Of a stretch of DNA of 21,238 nt, positions 8,589 through 20,607 are shown in pieces (positions within the stretch are counted from its first letter, which is position 1; every line of letters begins with the position of its first letter). Origin of the DNA: Rhizophagus sp. LPA8_4_AMF (taxonomy: Eukaryota; Glomeromycota; Glomeromycetes; Glomerales; Glomeraceae); NCBI GenBank assembly GCA_021464525.1, contig JADRCO010001220.1, positions 1 through 21,238 of the forward strand, in the 5' to 3' direction. The notes beneath the pieces were generated by a model. That model ran no database searches. It saw nothing but the letters and a program-made list of their open reading frames with translations, and was not told where the DNA came from. A program made the position numbers and the translations under genes.

Positions 8589-11500
8589 TTACTGACAAAG
8601 GCTTGGAAACCACGTTCGTTTGCCCGTGATTGGACTTATTATAATAAAAAAATATATATATTTTTAAGGAAATGAATTATTTCCTTCTATAAAAAAGAAA
8701 AAGTAGGCATATTAATATAACTATCATAAAGAAAAGAAATTCGTTTAATTAAAATAAGATAAAATAGATTCATACTCTGCTGTGACTGGTACACCACCTC
8801 GGAGTGGTTTGGCAATGCGACCGAAACCGAGACCGGAAGCAATGGAACTTGATTTTTGTGCTATATAATTTTATAATCGCTAATTAGTTATGATCTAAGA
8901 AAATTTTATGTGAGATAAAACAATAAACGTACATCTTGCTTGTTCTAATCGTTCCCGCACTGCTTGTAATTGTGCTTCGAATCTTTTTAAAGGAGATTTA
9001 GTTAGCAACATTTCAATTGAAATTATAATATACAATATATAAATATAGCATAACTTACTTCTGATTTTGTGTAGTTAATTTTTCTTGTGCATCTTGCAAT
9101 AAGGCTTCCAGAGCCTGGATACGTTCATTACGTGCAAGAAGTTTTCGTTCTGCGATGGCTACTTCTTTTTTAAGTGATGAATTTTGTTCAACAAGCTTTA
9201 AAGAAAAATAATTATCAGCATAAAATTTTCATTACAAAACCCATAATAATGCGATTGAAATACATAAAAAGCTTACTTGTTTTTGTACATTTGTTAGCTG
9301 TTCTAAGTTCCTTTCTAAGAATGCCATCTTTTTTTGTTGTGCCTTATTATTGCTATTACGTAGAACATTGTTATATTGTTCTCTTGTCTCATCTAATGAG
9401 ATTTCAAGTTCCACAACTTTTTCACAACGATTTTGCAAATCGCGCATAAGAGCTTTCTTCATGACATCAAAATCGGCTAATTGTTGTGCCATTGTCTTGC
9501 GGATACGTTCCATATCTTTTTCTTTATCTGCAACATTCTTTTGTCCATCTGATTTAATCTCTTTATCATTGATAGCAGTCTGCGTTTTTTACAAATGGAC
9601 GATGTATAAGGGTAAGTAACCAAATTTAAAGGCTTGCCCGTTTCATTTAGAAATATCTTTTACCTGTAAATCTTCATTAACTTTCTTCAAATCAGCAAGA
9701 GCGCTATAAAGGTCAATTAAAATATTAGTAAACTCGCACAAATAGAATTTAGTACGAATTCGCAACAAACCTGTTAAGTTTATGTAATTCTTCATTCTTC
9801 TTTTCTAATTCTTGTTTTAGTTCATCAATTTCTTTTTGTTGAACTTCTTTCTTGGCAACGAATTGTGCTTCCAATTTACCCTGACAAATTAAAATTATTA
9901 TTATTATTAATTATAAAATATTATATATCATATATCGTGATTAAATAATCATAAACGTTAACCTACTCTTAATTCTGCTATTGTCTCAGTTATATCAATA
10001 TTATTATTTGCCTCTTCTTCAGCAATTGTCTTATCTAAATTACATATATGTATAAAAAAAGATTAATGATTCGATATATAATTCTAAATAAAATAGTAGT
10101 TTATTTTATTATTTACCCAACAATTCCTCATATTCGAGTTCAAGTGTGGTTAAACGAATTTCAAGCTCATCTCTCTTCCTTGTCAAATGTTCATTTTCAT
10201 AATGTAATTCATTAATTGTTTGTTCATGTTGTGTAACCAAGCTCTTTGATTCAGATAATTCACGTCGTAAAGTTGAAAGTTCTTCCATCGTAAGTGGAGA
10301 GCTGGTATCACTAATCGTTTCAAGTTTAAGCAACGTATCCCGAATTTGCTGTTCTTTTTTCGAAATAACACCTGATGGGTCAAGCTCAGCTAGCATAGCA
10401 GCCATTTTCTCTTGTTTCTTTTGTTCTTTATCGCCTTCCTTCTGAGAAAGTCTGTGTTCCGAAAGTTGTTTCTAAATAAGGATAGTTGTCGTATTTATTG
10501 TATGAAATTTAATATAACAAATAATCTAATTTTATAACAGGAAAACAAACTTTTCAATTTTACCTTAAGTGATTCTACTTCGGCGGATAGTTCTAAATTA
10601 GATTCACGCAAACTATCCATTGTAATAGCACCTTCTTTATTTTCATAGGCGACTTTTTCTAATTGCACTTTGAGTTCATTGAGTTCAGACTCCATCTTTT
10701 TGTTTTCCTGTTAAAAGATAAAAGTTTTAGAAAATAGTTTAATTAAATCAATAATTAATATTATTTTTCATATAATTACAATACCTCTTCTTGAGATTTA
10801 TATGAGTCAAGTTCTTCTTTCAATTCATTTAACACTTTCTCTTGAGCTGCTAATACTGATTCCTTTTCGGCAATTTGGTCTGTAAGCTCATTTTCTCGTT
10901 TTAAGAACTCTTCTCGTTCATCTTTTTCCAAAATTGGTGCAGGAGTTCCTGGTCGAGAATCTGCCTCTTTCTTTGCAGCTTCTATTGCGGGATTAGACGG
11001 TGTAGTTGGAGTTGGAGGTTGGGTTGAAGTCGAATTAATTTTGTCCATAGCAGCCCATTTTTCTTTTGGAACTGTACCACCAGAACGCCAAACACCAACT
11101 TCACCCTCAAGGGCTGAGATATATTGTTGGAAACTAACAGCTTCATTTTTAGCTTTCTTGAGAAGTGCTTTAAGCTCAGCGGGACTTAGTTCAGCATTGA
11201 CTCTGGCTTTATTCTTAATACTCTTGGCTCTATAAAGATAGAATGGATTTAACATTATTGGGAAAAAAATATATGTATATAACATTATAAATGCTTTACA
11301 CACCTCATACCAAATCTTAGCGTACTTAGCGTTTCAGCTTCATTGAAGGACGATGGAGAACAATTTATAATCAAAGTTGTTCTGGAGTTACCACCAAGAG
11401 ATTCTTGAAGAATTCTAGTAAGTTTACTGTCACGATATGGAATATGCGTAGACTTTTTAACGGAAAAAGTAATTGATTAATATCAATCATATTTTAGTGT

Positions 11501-13115
11501 AGGATTAAATTATCATTATTATTCGATATTACCTTTCCGTCCGTTAAAGCGTTAATTACCATACCCAACGCTGATAAGGATTTGTTAATCTTTTTTGCTT
11601 CTTCTAGAGTCTGTCCAGACGCACCCGTTTTACCGACCTATTTTTCCAAATTATACGTATATAATATATAAGTAAAATGTAAAGAATATACAGCAGTTAT
11701 GTGTTCTTTCTTAATTTTTTTCTTAAAGAAATCTTTTTCTATATGATTATGTGATTGTTTGTGTATTCTAACTACTTCTCTTTATTGTTGTTTTAATATC
11801 TTGACAATATATGTATGTTATTTGTAATCGGGCCATCACAATTTAACTACCATACCTTTTCGGAACCTGCCAAATCGACAAGTGATAATTTACCACTTTT
11901 TACACTACCGTCATTGAGATTCTTTTGGTTTACGGTGATAACAAAGATTGAATGTGATCGTGAACTTTCAGCATTCATGTCTATAATAAATGCATTTATT
12001 ATTTAGATTGCCACAGTATAAATAATATGTAAGAAATTAATAACATACTTGTATATGCTACAATACGAGCGGCACCACCCCGTTTCATTACTTCATACAC
12101 TTCTTGTATGGAACTGACGTATACTTCCAAAAGACCTTTTACGTATACACCCTTATTCTTTTCTTCGTGGATAGGAAGATTGTCATTTTGGGCTAAAAAA
12201 CGCAAAGAACAAATACATAATATATTAAAATCAATAAAGTTCACTCCATTTGCAATTTTAGTAAGTAAATTAAACACAAACGATTAAGCAAGTCACGAAT
12301 CTTCTCCATATAAATTTCCATATAAGAAACCTTTACGGTATATTCCATTGTATTTGGGGAGGAAATAATACTGTGAAATATCTGTTCCACGATACGAGGA
12401 ATAAGACCTTTAAATTCTTCATTATCCATATCTCCCTAGTAAATAAATTGTTGTCAGTTAGGGCTAAATTATATTCATAAAGTGCATTTACTTATACGAA
12501 CCATCATAGTATGTGTTTTACCAGAACCCGTTTGACCGTAGGCAAATACAGTTCCATTGTAACCCCCAATAACATCTATTTGAATTAAATCAATTATGAG
12601 GAAAGTAGTTATCGAATGGAAAACCAAAATAATATCATTATTTTATATACCATCAACAATGGGTTTTATGGATTCATCGAAAAAGAATTTCTGATGTGTT
12701 TCTGGAGGAAATATCCGATCGAATGTAAAATTTCCTTGAAATTCTTTACCCTGTTATATAAGAGAACAACGAAAGTAATAATCAAAGTCAATTATTTATA
12801 ACTTCTTCGATGTTAAACGCGTCAAGATTAGATAATCTTCTGGTCATAGAAACTCGTTATGTGAATTAAAATTAATTGAACGTTGTCAAAATTATAAAGA
12901 TATTTAAATTTAAAATTTACTATTATGGTTTATCATTATGCTCTATAAGCAATGTGTATTTTCAAAAAAATATTTCTGATACTGACCCCCATACGACATG
13001 AGTCTCCATTATCATCGTATTCTATAATGGGAACACCACCTTCCCTTATCTCACGAGAATTCTGTGGCCGAAAACGGCACACTACTCTGATATTATTTCT
13101 ATTAGTATCGCCCAT
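8589..13115 (-). CDS. kin-1: Conventional kinesin heavy chain (kinesin-1)
   Basis: A plus-end-directed microtubule motor for vesicle and organelle transport. Nineteen coding exons: 13115-12987, 12750-12651, 12575-12502, 12435-12282, 12192-12049, 11980-11856, 11637-11533, 11452-11304, 11229-10785, 10707-10564, 10471-10117, 10034-9967, 9880-9771, 9703-9664, 9579-9277, 9195-9059, 8982-8933, 8860-8776, 8634-8589; 920 aa, no frame break. Motor domain about 1-327: P-loop GQTGSGKT (90-97), switch I NAESSRSH (203-210), switch II DLAGSE (236-241). The neck [20 protein letters not shown] and SFQQY (Tyr363) match fungal kinesin. A long coiled coil runs about 425-870, then the fungal cargo-binding motif [16 protein letters not shown] and the autoinhibitory IAKPLRGG (893-900). 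Length is near that of Neurospora kinesin (about 928). The last join is less certain: reading through the final intron stops at 8745 (915 aa). The donor after exon 3 (GTTCGT) is also weak. Confidence 0.95.
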
Positions 13116-13165
13116 TATGGTTATCTTCTATAATTCGGATAAATATAAGTGTCTATATAATATAT

Positions 13166-13300
13166 CTGCAACAAGATGAAACGAAATGAACTTCGGTCAG
13201 TTACAAATTACAGCATGAAATTTAACTATATACAAATAAAAGAACTTTGAACCAACAATAACATTTAAAAATACAAAACTATGCGTGAGATGAAACTTAC
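13166..13300 (-). other. Probable 5'UTR intron of the kinesin gene
   Basis: On the minus strand a consensus donor GTAAGT begins at 13300 and a strong acceptor TTGTTGCAG ends at 13166, only 50 bases before the ATG at 13115. The 135-nt size fits the other introns here. Splicing would join a non-coding leader ending ...CCTGAACAA to the coding exon. Supported by motifs only. Confidence 0.55.
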
Positions 13301-13301
13301 T

Positions 13302-14458
13302 TGTTCAGGAGAGTTCCCGTTCGTAAAAAATTAATCTTAAAATTTTCTTAAATTAATAAAAACGTATAATTTAAATAAAGGTCTTTTTAAATTTATAATA
13401 TATGTAAGATAAATAAATTATTTATTCAAAAAATTTTTGCGATAGATATTTATATTTATAAATATTTTTTTTTTTTTTTTTTATTTCGAAAAATTGCCTT
13501 CGAACTCCCGCGAAGTGCAGGGAAAAAAATAGAAGTGAGGGGAAACTTAAAAAAAAGGACTAGTTTCCTCTTGACCACAACTCCGCAAGCCAGAATCGAT
13601 AGGATTGTCAATATACATAATTACTGATAAGCTTTAGATTAATTCAGCACTACAGTCCGTACAATCAAACGTTAAAAGACTTTATGTTAAAATCTTGACG
13701 TCCAGCCATGATGTTTCACACTCGTTTCACACTCAATTAATATGACCAAATAAAGTACAAAGAAGGCCAATAAAAGGTGGCGGTCATTAGCCGACAATAG
13801 TGAAAAATACAAATTTTTGTATGTTCCTGCGCCCCTTTATCATCATCATCAAGTAGTTTACCGAGTACAACCCCAATCAAACAATATCTTTTGATTCCAG
13901 TCTTTGCTTAAAGGAAAAATTTATGTAACATAATTGTTCTAGCTTTTTATTCTTATTAGGTACTTTTCCATTGTTAGTGACTTTGCGCTTTGCAGCATAC
14001 AGTAACAATAATCTATATTCTTATTTGATGTCAATATCTTATGATTCTTGATCTAATTTGGTATTGATCTTTATAATAATAATAAGTCTATAAATAATAT
14101 AAATAAACTTCGGGTTCGGCTTTTTTTTTGTGTTCCATTTACGCAGGTCCATTGTATTTACCATTTTTCTATTATGCACATGATAATACAACAAACGGGT
14201 TAAGAAATTCCTAGGTGTTAGGTGTTATGAATTAATTAAGAGAATTTTTTTTTTTTTTTTTTGATCGTTATTAAAAAAAAAAAATAATAATATATTTCTT
14301 ACTGTAAATTCTTTAAATTATATCTTAGAAATTATACACTAACCAAAATCAGCAAGCAATTCTAATACAATAAGTCTAGTTTCACAGAATTAAAATAAAC
14401 TATAAACTATGACAAATATTAAATGCATTGACCGGTTATTTGTAATGCTGGAATTGCT
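13302..14458. other. Kinesin promoter region and RPT3 3' flank
   Basis: About 1.15 kb without a gene. It should contain the kinesin promoter (transcription leftwards) and the 3'UTR of RPT3. Visible elements are a T-run at about 13467-13482, an inverted pair GAGGGGAAACT / AGTTTCCTC (about 13537-13576), a perfect tandem 11-mer GTTTCACACTC (13713-13734), a CCAAT box at 13767-13771, CATCATCATCATC near 13841, and T/A homopolymers around 14246-14285. I see no coding exon, tRNA or transposon. Confidence 0.5.
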
Positions 14459-15941
<1,483 letters not shown>

Positions 15942-16088
15942 GAGAATTAAATATTTGGATTAATAGATTTCAAACCGAAATTTTTTATACCCTTGCGTAA
16001 CTACATTACTGTACGCGTCATCTAGCTTTGTGTTACACGATATTCATAAAATAATCTGTCGATCCAGATTAGATCATATTAAAAAATC
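15942..16088. promoter_or_regulatory. Bidirectional promoter between RPT3 and ESF1
   Basis: Only 147 bp separate the divergent start codons, so both 5'UTRs and core promoters must share this stretch. It contains GTACGCGTCA (about 16012-16021) and TTGCGTAAC (about 15992-16000), CpG-containing motifs that stand out from the AT-rich background, plus ATAAAATAAT near 16045 as a possible TATA-like element for ESF1. I did not see the yeast proteasome control element GGTGGCAAA. Binding factors are unknown. Confidence 0.6.
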
Positions 16089-18767
16089 ATGACAGATAGT
16101 TCTTCGAGACCTAATATTAAAGCGAAATCAAAAAATGATAGGATATCTGATGATCCACGTTTTGCCCATGTGCAAAAGGACCCACGGTTTGTTCGTCCGA
16201 AAAAAAAGGACGTAAAGATTACTTTAGACGATCGTTTCGCTCATATGCTAACCAGCGAAGAGTTTAGCGATGCTCGTTAGTCTTATTTATTATAGTTAAG
16301 CATTATAGTCATAAAAGTTCGTACATATAACATTTTTTTTTTTTTCTTCAAGTTAAGGTTGACAAATACGGAAGGCCGATTTCATCAGATAAAGAGGCTA
16401 AAGGATTAAAAAGATACTATAATTTAAAAGAAGAGGATGAGTTTTTATGTAAAAGTGAATCTTCAAAAACAATCAATATAGAAGATCACGCAACTGCAGA
16501 AGAAGAAACAGATGAAGAAAATTTTGATTTGCCAACCCTTGATTTTGCCAGAGGTGAAGGCATTCTTGAATCATCATCTGATGACGAAGAGGAATATGTT
16601 TATTCAAAAAATAAGAATTTGGTTGAACAACTAGAATCTAGTGAATCAGATGAGCAGGTTCCATTAGGAGATGAGACTCATCGACTTGCTGTAGTCAACC
16701 TTGATTGGGATAATGTAAAAGCATCCGACCTTATGAAAGTGTTCGGTGGTTTTATACCAGATGGGTCTATTATATTTTCTGTAAAAATCTATCCTTCAGA
16801 ATTTGGAAAAGAACGCATGGAAAAGGTAGCTTTTTTAATATTTGATTAAATGACTTTTCAAAATTACAATTATTTTTACATTTTAGGAAACACGAGAAGG
16901 CCCACCAAAGGAAATTTTTAAATCAACATCAGCCTCGTCTGATCGTGATGATGGGGAGATTAACTTAAACACCCATATCATTAATGATAATGGAGAGGAA
17001 TTTGACTCAGAAGCATTAAGAAAATATCAATTGGAGCGACTTAGGTTCATTATTAAATTAATTAAACCTATTTTAAATTATTATTAAACAAATTTATTCG
17101 TATAGATATTATTATGCTGTTGTTGACTGCGATACTGTTGAAACCGCTCGTCATATTTACCAACAATGTGATGGTGCAGAATTTGAAAACACTTCTAATT
17201 CTTTTGATCTTCGATTTATACCTGATGACTTGAAATTTAATGATGAACCAAAGTAATCAATTTAATATGTTTGGAAATGTTAAATACAATTAAATATCAA
17301 TAAAAATTTATCGGCTATTTAGAGACGAATGTTTCCAAGCGCCTGATATGTATGAACCTGTTGACTTTGTCACTGATGTAAGATATTTTATTCTTTACAA
17401 GTTTCAATTTTCATTAATTTACACGATACTTGTGTATTTATTATAATAGGCATTGCAATATTCAAGTGTAAAATTGACTTGGGATGGTGACGATCCAGAT
17501 CGTGTAAAGACTATACGTCAAACATTCTCGAAAAAAAATATTGATGATATGGATTTTAAAAATTATATTGCTTCGTCTAGCGAGGAATCAGGTGATGACA
17601 TAGAAGAAACAAGGCGAAAGTATAAAAATTTGTTATACGAAATTGAAAATGAAAATGCGGAAACAGATCAAGAAATGGAAATTACATTTACCCCTGGGTT
17701 GAGCGAGGTGGCTGCCGTAAATTCAGAAAAGGTTTAATAATAAATACAATTATTTAAATATTATAATAATTCATTTTATTGACTTACAATATTTGCAACA
17801 GACCATTGAAAATGAAACGAGCTTGGAGACATATTTGCGTAAACAACGTGAAAAACGCAAAGAAACGAAGAACGCGAAAAAGAAACAAATAGAAAATACA
17901 AGCGATGGTAGATTTTTCTCTAATTTTTTACCTGTGATAATTTTTTTGTATAAAAATTATTCTTATATTTTAAAAATAGATGACAATCTTGGAAGAAATT
18001 TGGACAACCTTCATTTAATAAACTCGAATATTTCAAAACCAAAATCCAAAAACTCGCCCAAATTTTCTAAAGAGCACAAGGAGGCTGATCGACAAAAGGC
18101 CGAATTAGAACTATTAGTTATGGATGATGAGAAAGAGGTTCATAAACATTTTGATTTAAAAGAGATTATTCAAAACGAGAAGAGAAAGAATAAAAAGAAA
18201 AAAATCAAAAAAGATTCTATTCAGGATGATGATGATTTTGAAATTAATGTTAATGATTCTAGATTTGCGGCATTACACGAGTCACATCATTTCGCAATAG
18301 ACCCTTCTAATCCACAGTATCCTTTATTAAATTTTTATATATTCAAGTTTTTTTTTTCTTTTTTAAAATAAATTATACTTTTAACTTGATTTGTCAACAG
18401 GTTTAAAAAGACTAAATCTATGGGTAAACTTTTGGAAGAACGACAACGACGCCAATCTGAACTAAGTCAACAGAATTCTAATACAGCTTTTGAGGTAATA
18501 AGTTAAAATAGGGATAATCATTTCTTGCTGATTGTATTAATTGAACATATATTTTATAAATAGGAAATCTCAATTGATAAGGATCCAAATATTAAAGATT
18601 CAAGTCTATCATTATTAGTAAATTCTGTAAGCTTTTTGACTATAAACAAATATTACTTTATTACTAAACAATATTATTAATAAGATCTACTTTTATAGGT
18701 AAAGCGAAAGAATGCATTAGCTATTGAAAGTAATCAAAAAGGAAAACGCAGAAAAGCCAAATCTTGA
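16089..18767 (+). CDS. ESF1: ESF1 homologue, pre-rRNA processing protein
   Basis: A nucleolar protein needed for 18S rRNA maturation in the small-subunit processome. Exons: 16089-16275, 16353-16825, 16887-17044, 17106-17252, 17323-17377, 17450-17731, 17802-17907, 17980-18316, 18401-18494, 18564-18626, 18699-18767; 656 aa (yeast Esf1 628). The N-terminus carries the family's repeated DPRF/DDRF motifs (DDPRFAHV, KDPRFVRP, DDRFAHML) and KVDKYGRPIS. Acidic stretches follow, then the ESF1 RRM-like domain about 172-340, including THRLAVVNLDWDNVKASDL and RYYYAVVDCDTVETA. Then come VKLTWDGDDPDRVK, a Lys-rich region (KRKNKKKKIKK) and the NUC153 domain about 561-595 (DSRFAALHESHHFAIDP, FKKTKSMGKLLEERQRRQ). 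It ends SVKRKNALAIE plus a basic tail. Intron 7 (17908-17979) is 72 nt with no stop, so retention would keep frame. Confidence 0.95.
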
Positions 18768-19359
18768 CATTTAAAAATTGTTTCCGGGAGAAATAACTGA
18801 TTCATAAGACTAATTTTGTGTTTTAAAAATATATTTTCATTAAGTATGAAGGGTAAAATTGGTCTGATTATAGAGTTAGATTTTGAACCGATCATTTCTA
18901 TAAATGAAAAGAATTTCGAAGATATATTTTTTTTTAGAATTAGTAGAACTATCTTTAATTAATTTATATTTGCATGTATTACATCTATATTAAATATAAT
19001 TTTTAATCGAAAATTTATACAAATTTGTTTCACTTGAAATTGTTAAGTAAAAACGACCCGATCTTGAAACGTGGATTAAGAAATAGAGAAACAAGACGGC
19101 CGAGAAAGGATAACCCCCGAGTTATACTCATTATTTTGATGATAGATATTGTTAAAAAAAATATTAAGTAATCTATTCTTATTTATATTTACATTAATAG
19201 TATGATGAATTGCCATACAACATACTGTAATATACAGTCACCACTGGTTATAACTATACCGAAATCCCGTTATACTGAACCTAAATTTCCAGAACCGATT
19301 TTTCCTAAAAAAAAAAGAAAGAAAAATAACAAAATATTATCTTTTCTGGGAAGGTGTAC
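18768..19359. other. ESF1 3'UTR and AT-rich spacer
   Basis: Holds the presumed ESF1 polyadenylation region (TTTTAAAAATATATTTTCATT at about 18821-18841) and AT-rich sequence. A more GC-rich patch near 19049-19120 (GACGGCCGAGAAAGGATAAC) has no open frame or RNA fold that I recognise. The 62-codon frame at 19202-19390 is low-complexity and unsupported. Confidence 0.45.
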
Positions 19360-19493
19360 AATATTAACGTATAAACTGGCCCAAGTTTAGGAGTTACGCA
19401 CTTGCACGTGATAGTGTAACGTTCAGTTCACCACATCATGATAGCCACCATACCAGAGTTTAGAAGTTATACATTTGCACGTGATAGAGTTAC
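19360..19493. repeat. Tandem direct repeat carrying CACGTG, dispersed family
   Basis: Two direct copies lie 73 bp apart: 19384-19420 (AGTTTAGGAGTTACGCACTT then GCACGTGATAG) and 19457-19493 (AGTTTAGAAGTTATACATTT then GCACGTGATAG). A third, AT-shifted copy is at 4680-4741. The first copy shares extra upstream sequence (ATAAACTGG) with the distant one. It probably derives from an unrecognised transposable element. Confidence 0.65.
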
Positions 19494-19680
19494 ACTTAAT
19501 GCGCGTTACATAAATACATGATGCGTAAGTTAAGGATGTTAAAACTACCCCAGCATCACCATAAAAATTCACTATCACGTGACCTTTTGGCCCGCATTAC
19601 GGCGTTATGCACTAACACGTGAAAATTTTGTGACGAATAATGAGTGACGAATAAGTTTTTGCCTACTCAAAAAAAACTGT

Positions 19681-20377
19681 CCCAAGAGTGTAATCACGTA
19701 ATTTGTACTATAGAAGCGATTGACAATTTTTGTACAATTCAATACTCACGCATCTAATAAAATATCGTAAAAATACTGAATATTGTCTTAAAAAAAGTTA
19801 CTTTCCCACTTTTGGGAACCTGTAAATTCACTAAATAATGTTTTTACTTAGACTTAAATATTATGTTTTAGAAAAAATATCAAAAGAAGTTCCAAAAAAG
19901 TTCAGAATTACCTTATAAAAGTTCAGAATCCCTTTACAGCAATATCCAAAATAAATGAAACACTTGAAAATTTTGTTGCTGAGAATCTGTTGGGTTATCA
20001 GCTTGCCAGATTTTCAACTATCCAATCAATTTCATCAAATATACTCAGACTAATAATATCATGTGATTATTCTGTAAAATGATTGAACCCGACAACCTGA
20101 CATCTGACTAGTTCTTGGCAAAAAATTTCAAGTGTTTCGTTTATTTTAGATATCGCTATAATAGAAGACTTAAAATGACAATTTGCTTTTTTTTCAAAAT
20201 TTTATTATTAACTTGCTATTATTTATGATTTATAGATATGTTTTCATGTTTTCTACAAAAATATTATCAAATTTTAAACTTCCATCTCATTTTGAATACT
20301 CCTTGAATATACCCATATTATTGAAATTTTTTGCATCATGACAGTTCTATTAAAAATCACGTGATTACACTCTTCCC
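19681..20377. mobile_element. 691-bp TIR element inserted into copy 1
   Basis: The left end AAGAGTGTAATCACGTAATT and the reverse complement of the right end, AAGAGTGTAATCACGTGATT, agree over 16 bases and then nearly so. CCC stands on both sides (19681-19683 and 20375-20377), a likely 3-bp target duplication. The uninterrupted sequence in copy 2 (ACTGTCTCTCAGATAAATAT) shows the expected empty site. No open frame is present, so it is non-autonomous. Three-base duplications occur in PIF/Harbinger and CACTA elements, but the TIR is not diagnostic for either. Confidence 0.65.
19935..20160. mobile_element. Inner TIR element nested in the 691-bp element
   Basis: The left arm CAGCAATATCCAAAATAAAT continues GAAACACTTGAAA. 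The right arm in reverse complement is TAGCGATATCTAAAATAAAC, continuing GAAACACTTGAAA. The arms are about 38 bp with few mismatches, two of which are CG against CA or TG. TA borders each side (19935-19936 and 20159-20160), so this may be a 222-bp TA-target MITE inserted in the larger element. It could instead be part of the larger element's own structure. Confidence 0.5.
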
Positions 20378-20403
20378 TTAAATATAAACAGTAAACACAG
20401 AGA

Positions 20404-20607
20404 GGAGTGTGCTGCCAGGTACTGTTTGGCCTCGCATGGGTGGTCACTCAGTAGTCAGTATAACTCTCAGATAGTATCAAGCAAGGATCTAGTTTTTTAC
20501 TTGATGAAGGCATCTAATGTTTAACTAAGTTTCTTTATTGAATGTATTGTACTTCTCCTATGTGACATAAAATAAATAATAAATAAAATAAAGGGGTGTG
20601 CTGCCAG
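20404..20607 (+). mobile_element. SINE-like retroposon with 15-bp target duplication
   Basis: GGAGTGTGCTGCCAG (20404-20418) and GGGGTGTGCTGCCAG (20593-20607) are direct repeats with one mismatch. They enclose 174 bp that end in an A-rich tail of AAAT/AATAA units (about 20567-20592), the architecture of a SINE. Near the 5' end TGGTCACTCAGTAGTCAG loosely resembles a tRNA A box, and AAGGATCTAG could be a degenerate B box; both matches are weak. No protein is encoded. The corresponding place in copy 2 lacks the insert. Confidence 0.5.

Noticed and set aside
8936..9059. Alternative acceptors upstream of the kinesin FEAQLQAV exon
   Set aside because: Only the acceptor ending at 8983 keeps the frame and reproduces the conserved [20 protein letters not shown] junction.
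9174..9619. Plus-strand frames of about 90 codons
   Set aside because: They are antisense to the conserved coiled-coil exons of the kinesin gene and run through its introns.
11638..11855. Long (218-nt) kinesin intron considered for a hidden exon or snoRNA
   Set aside because: No open frame in phase and no C/D or H/ACA motif pair; the motor-domain sequence is continuous without it.
11815..12006. 63-codon plus-strand frame
   Set aside because: Antisense to the exon encoding the kinesin switch I and II region; no independent support.
14108..14135. GGGTTCGGC followed by a T run, reminiscent of a tRNA B box and pol III terminator
   Set aside because: No A box or cloverleaf-compatible sequence lies upstream at the right distance, so there is no tRNA gene.
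19202..19390. 62-codon frame with a Lys-rich stretch
   Set aside because: Composed of an A-run and repeat-derived sequence; its 3' part overlaps the dispersed repeat at 19360, and no family resemblance was seen.
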